Shown here piece after piece: positions 1 to 9,221 of a stretch of DNA of 38,017 nt. The stretch spans positions 1 to 38,017 of the forward strand of contig CATJSX010000043.1 of the NCBI GenBank assembly GCA_949743265.1. The letters are read 5' to 3'. This stretch comes from an uncultured Peptococcaceae bacterium. Its GTDB lineage: Bacteria; Bacillota; Peptococcia; Peptococcales; Peptococcaceae. The notes under the pieces are model-generated. The model did not search any database. It saw nothing but the letters and a program-made list of their open reading frames with translations, and had not been told where the DNA came from. The translations under genes and the position numbers were made by a program. Numbering within the stretch: the stretch's first letter is position 1; each line of letters opens with the position of its first letter.

Positions 1-1
1 A

Positions 2-490
2 GCTGCGCCCACTGATTTAGCAGACTATATGAATTGGGTAATGATTCAAGCGCAAGTTTGGGCTGGTTTCGATGAACCTAATAGAGAATTAACGCCAACT
101 AAACTCTCTGGAGACTATGTACAAGATTTAATTAAGCGTCATTTTGCCATTGAAGTAACGCTGCCGACGGATGAGGATTACGTTGACCGTTTTGCTTTTG
201 ACGGCAGTGATTTTATTGTACAGGTAGGCGGCTGGGCTAACCCGCCTTACTGTGAAATAGTAGATCTTGTCGTTCAACAAGTTAACGAGCAAAAAATTTA
301 TACAGCTAAATTGCTGGATTATCAGCCAATGGATGGTTCTCTATCGGATATTCCGCGTGAAACCATTATCTCTGCTGCTTCTGACAAATCTGATATTTGT
401 GCTTTCAGATGGTATGAAATCAAATTTTATCTTGATTCTACTACTGATGACATTGTTTTTTTAAGCGTAACCGGCGGTGACTTGCTATAG
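2..490 (+). CDS. Unrecognised protein, 5'-truncated by the window edge
   Basis: The reading frame is open from base 2, ahead of the first ATG at 29, so the true start probably lies outside the window and at least 162 C-terminal residues are visible. There is no ribosome-binding site in front of the ATG at 29. The visible part is acidic, soluble-looking and rich in aromatic residues (for example FDGSDFIVQVGGW and the pair RWYEIKFYLD), with no membrane segment. I do not recognise the family. The stop is TAG at 488-490 and no strong terminator follows. The next gene has its own promoter, so this gene is probably unrelated to the efflux operon downstream. Confidence 0.6.
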   Translation, partial: AAPTDLADYMNWVMIQAQVWAGFDEPNRELTPTKLSGDYVQDLIKRHFAIEVTLPTDEDYVDRFAFDGSDFIVQVGGWANPPYCEIVDLVVQQVNEQKIYTAKLLDYQPMDGSLSDIPRETIISAASDKSDICAFRWYEIKFYLDSTTDDIVFLSVTGGDLL

Positions 491-663
491 CCAACTAAAT
501 AATCCAACTTTTTATATGGTACCAATAAAGATAGCACAAAGCATTTCGGGATGAAACATGGAAAGAAATTCTTAAAAAATATTTTCTATGCTGTTATCTT
601 AAAACCTCAAAAATCAAAGCCAAATTTTTTTGTCCTTTGATTATGATTATAGGAATAAAAGGA

Positions 664-691
664 TTGACAAATAATTATTGACAGCTATAAT
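664..691 (+). promoter_or_regulatory. Sigma-A promoter of the tetR-efflux operon
   Basis: A perfect -35 box TTGACA (664-669) and a perfect -10 box TATAAT (686-691) are separated by 16 bases. This gives a start of transcription near 698, about 75 bases ahead of the regulator gene. A second TTGACA at 678-683 has no matching -10 box. Confidence 0.75.
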
Positions 692-699
692 AGTACTAT

Positions 700-720
700 T
701 GAGTTTTTGAAAACTACTCA
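700..720. promoter_or_regulatory. Candidate TetR operator palindrome
   Basis: Just downstream of the -10 box, TGAGT (700-704) and ACTCA (716-720) form an inverted repeat. Nested in it is a second palindrome, AGTTTT-TG-AAAACT (702-715). TetR-family repressors commonly bind inverted repeats overlapping their own promoter, so this is the natural candidate for autoregulation of the operon. The position is seen directly; binding is inferred. The T-tract that follows (722-727) means a weak attenuator is an alternative reading. Confidence 0.45.
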
Positions 721-771
721 GTTTTTTCTAATTCTATCAAAAACTGTTTGGTATCGGAGATGAAAAAGGCA

Positions 772-1650
772 ATGGACACCAAAAGGCGCACTATTGTACG
801 TGTAGCAGGTCAACTTTTTTTGCGTAATGGCTACCATAATACAACTGTGCAAGATATCGCTCTTGCTTGTAATGTTTCCAAAGCAACGATCTACAAAATG
901 TTTGTTGCCAAAGAAGATATTAGTCTGGCTGTAGCGAATATGATTCACGAAGAACTTTTAGATGTGACTGAAGCAATACAGAGAGAACCGCTGAGCGATC
1001 AAGAAAAATTGCATCGCATTATTACCATTTTTCTTGATGAGTTTCACCACAAAATCAAATATACCGATACGCTGATTTTTGCTTTTACACCTGAACAGAA
1101 GGAGCGTTATTTACCTTTACTTTTTAAAATGCGTTATCGTTTTTTTGAGGAATTTACCAAAGTTTTGGCTAAGGCTTTTGATTTGGCTAGTGAAGCACAG
1201 GCGTGGGAAGTAACGCTGCATTTCAGTGGTATTTTGCGTGAGATTTTCTTTTTGCAGCCGAACAATCAACTAATAATAGCTTCTGATATTTGGGCTGATT
1301 ATATCATGGACAGTATTGCCGCTGTCGTTGTCATTAGAAAAGATAAGCCGCCGCTGATTAAGCAAGATTTTTTGCAGAATTTCAAGGCTTATTACGCTGA
1401 TGGCGAAAAAATTTCCACCATTACTTCGCAACGCGCTTTTTTATTTGATGTCTTGCGCAACGATATTTTTCAGTACTTACCAAAAGAAAAACAACAACGT
1501 TTTTGTGAAGCTGTACAAACTTTAGAAAGAGAATATCGACAGCTTTCACCAGATGAACTGCTTATTGACGCACTTTGCGCTTATTTAAGTCAGCAAAAAG
1601 AATTGATGCCGACAATTAATGCTTTAAAAGAATTAGGAGAAAAAATTTAA
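772..1650 (+). CDS. TetR/AcrR-family transcriptional regulator with long C-terminal extension
   Basis: The N-terminus is a typical TetR DNA-binding domain: an amphipathic helix (AGQLFLRNGY), then the helix-turn-helix TVQDIALACNVSKATIYKMF around residues 24-45. At 292 residues it is clearly longer than the usual 190-220. About 85 residues after the ordinary ligand-binding region form a charged, probably helical tail with no membrane segment. I start it at ATG 772 because GGAG at 756-759 lies 12 bases upstream. ATG 760 and TTG 748 are in frame but have no properly spaced Shine-Dalgarno. It is 29 bases ahead of an efflux pump gene and probably represses both; the inducer is unknown. The C-terminal tail is the unusual part and I cannot name it. 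Confidence 0.9.
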   Translation: MDTKRRTIVRVAGQLFLRNGYHNTTVQDIALACNVSKATIYKMFVAKEDISLAVANMIHEELLDVTEAIQREPLSDQEKLHRIITIFLDEFHHKIKYTDTLIFAFTPEQKERYLPLLFKMRYRFFEEFTKVLAKAFDLASEAQAWEVTLHFSGILREIFFLQPNNQLIIASDIWADYIMDSIAAVVVIRKDKPPLIKQDFLQNFKAYYADGEKISTITSQRAFLFDVLRNDIFQYLPKEKQQRFCEAVQTLEREYRQLSPDELLIDALCAYLSQQKELMPTINALKELGEKI

Positions 1651-1679
1651 TTTTTTAAGAACGGAGTGAAGGAAATAAA

Positions 1680-3134
1680 ATGAGCGCTACACAAAATTCA
1701 CGTGTTAAACCGCAAAATAATCTTATGATCATTGCCGTTATGCTTTCTGGTACTTTTATAGCCGTCTTAAATCAGACAGTCATTTCACCGGCACTGCCGA
1801 GCATTATGCGCGATCTTCATATTACGGCCAGTGATGGTCAGTGGCTGACCACTGCTTTTATGTTGGTCAATGGTATTATGATTCCGATTACCGCTTTTTT
1901 GATCAATCGGTTTACGACTAGACAATTATTTATCATGTCTATGCTTTTATTTGCCAGCGGTACAACAGCTGCCGCTGTAGCTAGTAACTTTAGTATTTTA
2001 TTAGTTGGTCGTGTCTTGCAGGCGATGGGAGCCGGCATTTTAATGCCCTTGATTCAAACAGTATTTTTGCTTATTTTCCCCAAAGACAAACGAGGCACCG
2101 CAATGGGCATGGTGGGCATTATTATGGCGTTTGCTCCAGCATTAGGACCGACGCTAGCCGGCTGGGTAGTCGATACTTGGGGATGGAATGCAATTTTCAG
2201 TATTATCGCGCCGATTGCTTTTATTGATATTATTTTCGCCTTCATTTTTTTACGAAATGTCGGCGAAACAGGCAAACCTTCCTTGGATATTTTATCGGTT
2301 ATTCTTTCGACATTAGGTTTCGGTGGACTTTTATATGGTTTTAGCATAGCAGGTACTGCTGGCTGGGCGTCTCCAACGACATTGATTACTTTGATTGTCG
2401 GTGTTATTGCGCTGATTTGGTTTGTTCGTCGTCAATCATCTTTGAAAGAACCTTTATTAGAGTTAAAAGTATTTCGCATATCCATTTTTACTTATTCGAC
2501 TATATTAAGCATGATCGTCAGCGCTTCGCTTATTGCCGGCGGTATTATTATGCCAATTTATTTGCAATCGGTTTTACAGTACACCGCTATGCAAACAGGT
2601 TTTTTGATGATGCCGGGCGCGATTATGACCGGCGTGCTGAGTCCTATCGTCGGTATGCTTTTTGATAAATATGGACCAAGAGGTTTATCGGTCATTGGTC
2701 TAGGTATTCTAACCGTCGGTACAGCATTCTTCTTGTTTTTTGATGAAAATACTCAGTTTTTCACCATTATGTTTGTGTATACCTTTAGAATGTTTGGTAT
2801 GTCTTTAGCCATGATGCCAGTAGGTACTTGGGGAATTAACGCGTTGGATAATCGCTTGATTGCTCACGGCAACGCTGCTAATAATACCATGCGTCAAGTA
2901 GCTGGTTCTATTGGCACGGCGCTTTTGATTACCATTATGACGATTGCTACTGACGCTAAAACCAGCGAAGGATTTATCCCGTCTACGCTATTTGGTATGC
3001 ATGTTACCTTTGGCTGCGCCACGGCGCTCTGTTTTTGCGCATGGATTCTGGCTGTCGCTGTCGTTAAAGATGATGAAGCTGCTAAAATACGTCGTCAAAA
3101 AAGAGCGGCCTGCAAAGATTGCTATATTGAATAA
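1680..3134 (+). CDS. MFS multidrug efflux transporter, DHA2 (EmrB/QacA) family
   Basis: This 484-residue inner-membrane protein has about 14 hydrophobic segments, as expected of the DHA2 drug:proton antiporters. TM1 contains the characteristic LNQTVISPALPSIM stretch, followed by the GQWLTTAFML segment. Motif A-like loop residues (NRFTTRQLF) follow TM2, and the GRVLQAMGAGILMPL region matches the family's TM4. TM5 carries the antiporter motif C-like sequence (ALGPTLAGWVVD). AACGGAGTGAAGG precedes the ATG. It shares the operon with the TetR-family gene upstream, so substrate-induced export of toxic compounds is the likely role. The substrate cannot be told from sequence. No emrA-type membrane fusion gene is adjacent. 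Confidence 0.92.
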   Translation: MSATQNSRVKPQNNLMIIAVMLSGTFIAVLNQTVISPALPSIMRDLHITASDGQWLTTAFMLVNGIMIPITAFLINRFTTRQLFIMSMLLFASGTTAAAVASNFSILLVGRVLQAMGAGILMPLIQTVFLLIFPKDKRGTAMGMVGIIMAFAPALGPTLAGWVVDTWGWNAIFSIIAPIAFIDIIFAFIFLRNVGETGKPSLDILSVILSTLGFGGLLYGFSIAGTAGWASPTTLITLIVGVIALIWFVRRQSSLKEPLLELKVFRISIFTYSTILSMIVSASLIAGGIIMPIYLQSVLQYTAMQTGFLMMPGAIMTGVLSPIVGMLFDKYGPRGLSVIGLGILTVGTAFFLFFDENTQFFTIMFVYTFRMFGMSLAMMPVGTWGINALDNRLIAHGNAANNTMRQVAGSIGTALLITIMTIATDAKTSEGFIPSTLFGMHVTFGCATALCFCAWILAVAVVKDDEAAKIRRQKRAACKDCYIE

Positions 3135-3146
3135 TTACCCAAAATT

Positions 3147-3202
3147 AAACCGCATCGAAAACTTAGACAAATTAGCTATCTAGTCTTCGATGCGGTTTTT
3201 CT
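3147..3202 (+). terminator. Rho-independent terminator after the efflux gene
   Basis: The arms AAACCGCATCGAA (3147-3159) and TTCGATGCGGTTT (3186-3198) are perfectly complementary and end in a run of five T. Confidence 0.9.
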
Positions 3203-3240
3203 TATGAACTAAATATTATCTTAGTAAAATCGGTTTATAA

Positions 3241-3258
3241 CGCCACGCTACAGTGGCG
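3241..3258. terminator. Short GC-rich hairpin between convergent genes
   Basis: CGCCAC (3241-3246) and GTGGCG (3253-3258) form a 6-bp stem with a 6-base loop, ten bases past the stop of the minus-strand kinase gene. The minus-strand sequence after the stem is only weakly T-rich, so termination of the kinase transcript here is possible but not convincing. Confidence 0.35.
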
Positions 3259-3268
3259 CTGCGTTCTT

Positions 3269-5707
3269 TTATTTGTTTTGGTTATGGTTTTCGTTAAGAG
3301 CGAGCGAATCTGATGGCAATACTATTTCTTCAGCAATAATCGGTTCTTCTGGTGGAAGCACATCAAAAGTTACAGCTACTTTAAATAAATCACCGTCAAT
3401 AGCTAGACTTAATTTACCGCCGCAGGCTTCGGTGTAGCTTTTAGCAATGGCTAAACCTAAGCCGGAGCCTTCGGTACTTCTGGCTTTATCACCGCGAACA
3501 AAACGAGCTAAAATGGTTTCGGCATCAAAATTCATTTCATATTTAGCAATGTTTTTAATAACAGTCGTTGCTGTTTTGCCATCACTGGTAAGTTCCAGAA
3601 AAACTCGCGAACCTTCCAAAGAATATTTCATAGCGTTGGTCAATAAATTTTCAAATACGCGGTGCATCTTATTCCCATCGCTCATGATATAGATAGGTCC
3701 CTGCGCAATATTGGTCTTAAACGTCAAGCCTGAATACTCAATATCCTCGCCCATAGCAGCACAAATTTGCTTTAACAGTTTGGTAAAATCAAGGCGTTCT
3801 GGATTGACTTCTAAATTAGCGCTGGTCGCTTTTGCCAAATCAAACAAATCATTGATTAAAACTTTGAGGCGGTTGGATTTCGTGCGCAAAATACCCACAT
3901 AATCTCTGGCAGCATTGGGCAGTTCTTCTTGTTCCAATAAATCAACATAACTAATAATAGATGTCAGCGGCGTTTTGAGATCATGCGACACATTGGTAAC
4001 TAAATCAATTTTCATTCGTTCACTGCGCATTCGCTCTTCGGTAGCAATATTGACACCTTCTTGAATAGTATTAAGCGCTTGCGCCGCCGGAAATAAATCA
4101 GCGTCTGGCGACAAATGCAGCTCAGTAGTCATATCGCCTGATTTAATCAACTCAATCTGGCGGTAAATTTTACCAATATCCTCAATCAATTCCTTATACT
4201 GCCGGATATACCGCATCAGCAAATAAATGCCGACACCAATGGCAATCAGCGGAATAATAACGGTAATACAAGTAACAATTGCCACCAAAAGCAAAAATAT
4301 TTCCGTTGCAAGCAACGTATAAAAACGACTTAACAATTTTTCTTGAAAAGGCATTAAGGATTCTTTGCTGCGAATCAAATTGAAATAGGCGTGTAAAATA
4401 TTATTGGCAAAATACTTTCTGCTACCATTGGTACGCCATTCCCACAAAAGCAGGTATAATGCCCAAACCGCTAGTATCCACAGAACACTACAGAATAAAA
4501 CAGTATCTAAAAAAGCCATATTATACGTTTCAATGACCGTTACAAACAAACCAATGACACTAAAACCGGCAATAAAAATCAACACCACTTTAATTTCTAC
4601 CCAAATGTGTGTCAATATTGCTACAATACGTCGTTCAAACCGTCGTCTATCCTGCCGTTTAAAGAAAGCCAACGCCAACAAAATCAAACTGAATCCCCAT
4701 AAAACAGCAGTGGCAAAAAGCATAATCCGTATACTAAGAATTTCATCTTGAACATGATACAGTTGGCTAAAACCATTGTAATTTTCTATAAAATCCGTGG
4801 CAGCAAAAAGTACAACTTTTGTTTGACTAAGCTCCGGATACTGCAAAAAATAACTGCTGCCCATTTGATAATTGTCAATGAGTCTTTGGTAGATAGGCGA
4901 TGTAACCACATCTGTTTGCAAGGTATCCCTTGCTTCTTGTGCAGCATCATTTTCACTTTTAGCATAATAAGCCGTTAAATGTTCGCCATCGAAATAAAGA
5001 CAAAAATCATATCCATTAGGCAACATCATTCGACCATATTCATTATTGTAAGTTTGATTGATATCAATGTTGCTCAATATAGTACCATCGGAATTTTGTG
5101 CATAATATTTGAGATTGATGCCTTCATCGTTTAACCTTTCCGAAATGGTTTTATAGATCAATTCTTTTTTCTGTTCATCAGTAAGCGAAAATGAATCTTG
5201 AGCTGTTTCCTTTTTTTCCGTTGAATAAGTGTCAGCTGCTAAAAAACGATCATCAACTACAAAATCTTGTGTTACTGAATTTTCTTCTATCAGTTGATAA
5301 AATACAATCGGCGATTCTTGATCATAATAGTAATACCAATGTCCTTTCGGCGAATTGATCACTACCGGAAAAGAAATTCCTTCATCGGTGATCCAATATT
5401 CATTTTCATTGATATATATTTTTCCTTCATCACCAATTATACCAGCAGTAAGCAGGTCAAAATAATCTAACATTTGCTCATAAAATAAATTCTGCTCTTT
5501 GGTATCGTTGATACGCAACATTTGCATCATACCATTAAATGAATGACATTGCGATGCTGCATAGACACCCAATAAAATAGAAAAAGCCAGCAAACTCACG
5601 CCTAAAAAACTGATTACCCATGCACCAAAACCACTGCCTTTTTCTTGACGGCTATCATCTGTTTTCACTTCTTTAATCACTTTATCTTTTTTCAATTTTA
5701 TACCCAA
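3269..5707 (-). CDS. Membrane sensor histidine kinase with large external domain
   Basis: The 812-residue protein has one N-terminal membrane segment (about residues 26-50), a roughly 270-residue acidic, Tyr-rich external domain, then four more membrane segments (about 325-349, 372-393, 399-421 and 467-500). Next come a HAMP-like linker and a complete kinase core: H box SHDLKTPLTSI with the phospho-acceptor at about His575, N box NLLTNAMKYS, and G box GSGLGLAIAKSY. The start is TTG at 5705-5707, with AAGGTGG correctly placed upstream inside the response regulator gene. The two genes overlap by 26 bases, suggesting translational coupling. There is no Met codon before TM1, so a non-ATG start is required. 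I do not recognise the sensor domain, so the signal is unknown; cell-envelope sensing is a guess from topology. Confidence 0.93.
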   Translation of the reverse strand: MGIKLKKDKVIKEVKTDDSRQEKGSGFGAWVISFLGVSLLAFSILLGVYAASQCHSFNGMMQMLRINDTKEQNLFYEQMLDYFDLLTAGIIGDEGKIYINENEYWITDEGISFPVVINSPKGHWYYYYDQESPIVFYQLIEENSVTQDFVVDDRFLAADTYSTEKKETAQDSFSLTDEQKKELIYKTISERLNDEGINLKYYAQNSDGTILSNIDINQTYNNEYGRMMLPNGYDFCLYFDGEHLTAYYAKSENDAAQEARDTLQTDVVTSPIYQRLIDNYQMGSSYFLQYPELSQTKVVLFAATDFIENYNGFSQLYHVQDEILSIRIMLFATAVLWGFSLILLALAFFKRQDRRRFERRIVAILTHIWVEIKVVLIFIAGFSVIGLFVTVIETYNMAFLDTVLFCSVLWILAVWALYLLLWEWRTNGSRKYFANNILHAYFNLIRSKESLMPFQEKLLSRFYTLLATEIFLLLVAIVTCITVIIPLIAIGVGIYLLMRYIRQYKELIEDIGKIYRQIELIKSGDMTTELHLSPDADLFPAAQALNTIQEGVNIATEERMRSERMKIDLVTNVSHDLKTPLTSIISYVDLLEQEELPNAARDYVGILRTKSNRLKVLINDLFDLAKATSANLEVNPERLDFTKLLKQICAAMGEDIEYSGLTFKTNIAQGPIYIMSDGNKMHRVFENLLTNAMKYSLEGSRVFLELTSDGKTATTVIKNIAKYEMNFDAETILARFVRGDKARSTEGSGLGLAIAKSYTEACGGKLSLAIDGDLFKVAVTFDVLPPEEPIIAEEIVLPSDSLALNENHNQNK

Positions 5708-6404
5708 TCCCCCACACCACCTTTAAGTATTCTGGATCTTTGGGGTTTAGTTCAATTTTTTCTCTGATTCGGCGGATATGAACCATGACTGTATTTTCGC
5801 TGGAAAAAGAAGGGCTTTCCCAAACTCTTTCGTAAATCTCTTCGGCGGGAAAAATTCGTCCGGGATTGCGCATCAATAGCTCCATAATTTTTGTTTCTGT
5901 GGCGGTCAACTTGATAGGCTCCCCGTGAGCAACCATCTGCTTTGTTTCTGTATCAAAAGACAGTGCTCCGCAAACCAAAAGCTTGTCTGCCTCTTTAGCA
6001 CTTTGCATATTGCCCAAGCTCATATACCGTCTCAATTGAGATTTTGCTCGCGCCATCAATTCCATAGGATTAAAAGGCTTTGTCACATAATCATCTGCTC
6101 CCATAGATAAACCTAAAATTTTGTCGGTATCCTCTGATTTAGCAGAAAGAATAATGATAGGAATATTTTTCTTTTCCCTGATTTTCATCATCGTTGATAA
6201 ACCGTCCAGCTTGGGCATCATGACATCCATGATGATCAACTGCACATCTTTATTTATCAACTGATCAAGCGCTTCTAAACCATCATAAGCACGAATCGCT
6301 TCATAACCTTCTTTCTCTAAATTGATAGCGATAGCTCCCACAATTTCTTTGTCGTCGTCTACAACCAGCACACGTGGTTTTTCCACAACACTCATTCCTT
6401 CCAT
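5682..6404 (-). CDS. OmpR/PhoB-family response regulator
   Basis: The receiver domain (residues 10-125) has the acidic pair near Asp17-Asp18, the phospho-acceptor Asp60 in IIMDVMMPKLDG, the conserved Thr/Ser region IILSAKSED and the Lys of DDYVTKPFNP. A winged-helix DNA-binding domain follows, with LTATETKIMELLMRNPGRIF and the recognition helix SENTVMVHIRRIREKIE. Length (240) is normal. It resembles VanR/ResD-type regulators. It is transcribed first, ahead of its kinase, which it overlaps by 26 bases. The start could be ATG 6404 or ATG 6395 three codons on; neither has an ideally spaced Shine-Dalgarno. Target genes are not evident. Confidence 0.95.
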   Translation of the reverse strand: MEGMSVVEKPRVLVVDDDKEIVGAIAINLEKEGYEAIRAYDGLEALDQLINKDVQLIIMDVMMPKLDGLSTMMKIREKKNIPIIILSAKSEDTDKILGLSMGADDYVTKPFNPMELMARAKSQLRRYMSLGNMQSAKEADKLLVCGALSFDTETKQMVAHGEPIKLTATETKIMELLMRNPGRIFPAEEIYERVWESPSFSSENTVMVHIRRIREKIELNPKDPEYLKVVWGIGYKIEKR

Positions 6405-6435
6405 TTCCGCTCAGTTTGTACTGCGCTTTTGCTCT

Positions 6436-6464
6436 ATTGTACCCCGAAAAAGCAATCTTGTCAT
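6436..6464 (-). promoter_or_regulatory. Promoter of the two-component operon
   Basis: On the minus strand ATGACA (6464-6459) and TACAAT (6441-6436) are separated by 17 bases, about 25 bases ahead of the response regulator start codon. Confidence 0.65.
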
Positions 6465-6500
6465 CGCTTTTGATCCATGTTTACAGCATAATGGTTACTC

Positions 6501-6575
6501 ATAACAATTTAGTTGTTATTTTTCTTAAATAATTCTTACAAAATAACGATTAACTTTCGTTTACTAAAATAAACG
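6501..6575. promoter_or_regulatory. Two inverted repeats upstream of the two-component promoter
   Basis: ATAACAA-N5-TTGTTAT (6501-6519) and CGTTTA-N6-TAAACG (6558-6575) are perfect inverted repeats lying 40-110 bases upstream of the regulator promoter. They may be binding sites for a transcription factor, but in such AT-rich DNA some palindromes arise by chance. The whole gap 6405-6823 has no coding sequence that I can support. Confidence 0.3.
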
Positions 6576-6632
6576 CTGCTGCTTTTACACGCTCGATAAA
6601 TTTTTAAAACTTATTTTGTTTTGATAGCTTTC

Positions 6633-6676
6633 AAAACGTCAAGATTGTGCAAAATAAGGACTCCTTGACGTTTTTT
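6633..6676 (+). terminator. Orphan plus-strand terminator hairpin upstream of lon
   Basis: AAAACGTCAAG (6633-6643) pairs with CTTGACGTTTT (6664-6674), an 11-bp stem followed by a T-tract ending at 6676. No plus-strand gene lies upstream: the nearest upstream genes run the other way. So it should end either a short leader or small RNA started in 6405-6630, or an attenuated lon transcript. The loop holds TGCAAAATAAGGA (6648-6660), which is repeated exactly at the lon ribosome-binding site (6802-6814). Confidence 0.65.
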
Positions 6677-6730
6677 AGCACATTCAGATGAATTTTTTTG
6701 CGCTTTATTGTCCAAAAAAGTAATTATTCC

Positions 6731-6759
6731 TTGCAAAATGCTGCATTTGCTTTTAAACT
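6731..6759 (+). promoter_or_regulatory. Possible lon promoter
   Basis: TTGCAA (6731-6736) and TAAACT (6754-6759) are 17 bases apart. The -10 box is imperfect, so the assignment is tentative. I find no CIRCE element and no CtsR-type heptamer repeats. Confidence 0.35.
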
Positions 6760-6823
6760 ATAGTTATACAGGCATTTTATTCACTTGCCAACTGAAATAA
6801 ATGCAAAATAAGGAGCTGACAAG

Positions 6824-9205
6824 ATGACAGAAGAATTGAAGCAGGAAACAATAGACGTAAAAGAAGATACGCCAACAGAAATTCCAGCTATCGCTTTGCG
6901 AGGAATTGTTGTTTTCCCGCTGATGGAAACTCATGTGGATATTGGTCGGACTTCTTCTATGGAGGCTATTGATAACGCTTTAGGTCAAGACAAGCGGTTA
7001 ATCGTGCTTGTACAGAAAGATGGCAAAATCGAAGAACCCACCCCAGAAGATTTATATGAATACGGCACGTTAGTTGAAATTAAGCGTGTAATCAAACTGC
7101 CGACTGATGGGTTAAGAATGCTCGTCAAAGGAATTGAATGCATCAAAGTCAATGAATTTGTTGCTAAAGACCCCTTCTTTGTCGTTCAGTACGAATCGTG
7201 TCAATTAACAAACGATTGCCAAGGCGAAGAATTAGAAGCGCTTTTGCGCTCTGTAATGCAAGGTTTCGAAAGTTACAGCAAAAAAATCGGCAAAATTACG
7301 CCGGATAATTTTAAGCGCATTATAGAAACAGAAGACATCGAAAAACGGTTGGATTTGATGGCGTCTTTTCTCTCAATTACATTGGAAGAAAAAATGCAGC
7401 TGCTTTCGGCAGATAGTTTGCAGCAAAAATTAGAAACCATGCTGGGCATATTGATCAAAGAAGCTCGTCTCAGCGAATTAGAAATGCGCATCAATGAGCA
7501 AGTCAAACGGCAGATGGATAAAAGCCAAAAAGAATATTATTTAAGAGAAAAAATTAAGGTCATCAGCGACGAACTAGGCGAAGGCGAGGATCGTGCGGCA
7601 GAAATCGGTGAATTTAAAGAACGTATCGAGCAGTCCAAAATGTCTGACGACGTTAAAGAAAAAGCCTTAAAAGAAGTCAATCGTTTGGCTAAGATTACTT
7701 CTATGTCTCCAGAATATGCCGTCATTCGCAACTATTTGGACTGGCTTTTGGACTTGCCATGGAACGTATATACCGAAGACCAGATGGATATTAAGATTGC
7801 TGAAGAAGTATTAGAAACTGATCATTATGGTTTGGAGAAAGTCAAAGAGCGCATTTTAGAATTTTTGGCTGTTCGCCAGCTAAAAAATGATACCAAAGGC
7901 TCCATTATCTGTTTAGTGGGTCCTCCCGGCGTAGGAAAAACATCATTAGCCAAATCCATCGCTAAAGCGTTAAACAAAAATTTTGTCCGTCTTTCATTGG
8001 GCGGCGTACGTGATGAAGCTGAAATTCGCGGTCATCGCCGTACGTATGTTGGCGCTTTGCCGGGAAGAATTATTCGCGGTTTGACCGAAGCTAAATCGGC
8101 TAATCCCGTTTTTTTATTTGATGAAGTAGATAAAATGACCAATGATTTTCGCGGCGATCCTGCTTCCGCGCTTTTAGAAGTACTTGATCCGGAGCAAAAC
8201 AGCACTTTCAGCGATCATTTTATTGAAATTCCTTTTGATTTATCTAAAGTAATGTTTATCACAACGGCTAATTCAGCGCATACTATTCCTGAACCTTTAC
8301 TGGATCGTATGGAATTGATCGAATTGTCCAGTTATACAGAAGAAGAAAAAGTACAAATCGCCATACGCTATTTAGTGCCAAAACAAATTATAGAACAAGG
8401 ACTAAAAGAAGAACAGCTATTTATTTCTGCTAATACCATTTTGGATATTGTCCGTTATTATACGAGAGAAGCCGGCGTACGCAATTTGGAACGGCAAATT
8501 TCTGCTATTTGCCGCAAAGCGGCTCGAGAAATCGTCAGCGGTAAAAAAAGCAACATTCGCGTAACAAAGCAAAATCTGGAAAAATTCTTAGGTAAACCTC
8601 GCTATCATTACGGTATTACAGAAGAAAATGATGAAGTCGGCGTCGTTACTGGTATGGCTTGGACTTCTGTAGGCGGCGAAATTTTGCAAATTGAAGCCAA
8701 TGTTCTTTCTGGCAAAGGCAATTTGATGCTGACGGGGCAATTAGGCGATGTCATGAAAGAATCGGCACAAATGGGCTTGAGCTTCATTCGCAGTATCAGT
8801 GACCAGCTTGATTTAGAAGAAGATTTCTACGAAAAATGCGATATTCATATTCACGTGCCAGAGGGCGCTGTTCCTAAAGACGGTCCTTCCGCTGGCGTCA
8901 CCATGGTAACGGCCATGATCTCAGCACTGACTGGTCGCAAAGTTCGCAAAGAAGTGGCTATGACTGGAGAAATGACACTAAGGGGCAAGATACTGCCTAT
9001 TGGAGGCGTCAAAGAAAAAGTACTGGCGGCTCATCGCGCCAGCAGCAAAATCATCATTTTGCCCAAAGAAAACCAAAAGGATATAGAAGACATTCCGCTC
9101 AATATTCAAAAGGAATTAACCTTTCATTTGGTCAGTACTATTGACGAAGTATTAGATTTAGCGCTGATCAAAGAAAAAAAGAACCGCCGCAAAACCAACA
9201 AATAA
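6824..9205 (+). CDS. lon: ATP-dependent protease Lon (LonA)
   Basis: Lon is a cytoplasmic hexameric AAA+ protease degrading misfolded and regulatory proteins. The 793-residue sequence has the full LonA layout: an N-terminal substrate-binding domain from [14 protein letters not shown], a coiled helical region, Walker [10 protein letters not shown] (about residue 366), Walker [11 protein letters not shown], and a C-terminal protease domain. The catalytic dyad is Ser689 in [10 protein letters not shown] and Lys732 in [12 protein letters not shown], with the 43-residue spacing seen in E. coli Lon. ATG 6824 follows AAGGAG with good spacing. ysxC starts 16 bases after the stop, the lon-ysxC pairing found in Bacillus. 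There is no transmembrane segment, so this is not LonB. Confidence 0.98.
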   Translation: MTEELKQETIDVKEDTPTEIPAIALRGIVVFPLMETHVDIGRTSSMEAIDNALGQDKRLIVLVQKDGKIEEPTPEDLYEYGTLVEIKRVIKLPTDGLRMLVKGIECIKVNEFVAKDPFFVVQYESCQLTNDCQGEELEALLRSVMQGFESYSKKIGKITPDNFKRIIETEDIEKRLDLMASFLSITLEEKMQLLSADSLQQKLETMLGILIKEARLSELEMRINEQVKRQMDKSQKEYYLREKIKVISDELGEGEDRAAEIGEFKERIEQSKMSDDVKEKALKEVNRLAKITSMSPEYAVIRNYLDWLLDLPWNVYTEDQMDIKIAEEVLETDHYGLEKVKERILEFLAVRQLKNDTKGSIICLVGPPGVGKTSLAKSIAKALNKNFVRLSLGGVRDEAEIRGHRRTYVGALPGRIIRGLTEAKSANPVFLFDEVDKMTNDFRGDPASALLEVLDPEQNSTFSDHFIEIPFDLSKVMFITTANSAHTIPEPLLDRMELIELSSYTEEEKVQIAIRYLVPKQIIEQGLKEEQLFISANTILDIVRYYTREAGVRNLERQISAICRKAAREIVSGKKSNIRVTKQNLEKFLGKPRYHYGITEENDEVGVVTGMAWTSVGGEILQIEANVLSGKGNLMLTGQLGDVMKESAQMGLSFIRSISDQLDLEEDFYEKCDIHIHVPEGAVPKDGPSAGVTMVTAMISALTGRKVRKEVAMTGEMTLRGKILPIGGVKEKVLAAHRASSKIIILPKENQKDIEDIPLNIQKELTFHLVSTIDEVLDLALIKEKKNRRKTNK

Positions 9206-9221
9206 CGGAGAGTATAAAAAA

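Noticed and set aside
612-642. 8-bp inverted repeat AATCAAAG/CTTTGATT after the first gene
   Set aside because: On the plus strand the T-run is inside the loop and not after the stem. On the minus strand it would look like a terminator, but no minus-strand gene lies upstream of it.
6405-6823. CIRCE or CtsR heat-shock operator in front of lon
   Set aside because: I looked for TTAGCACTC-N9-GAGTGCTAA and for GGTCAAA repeats; only a partial TTAGCAC with no partner is present.
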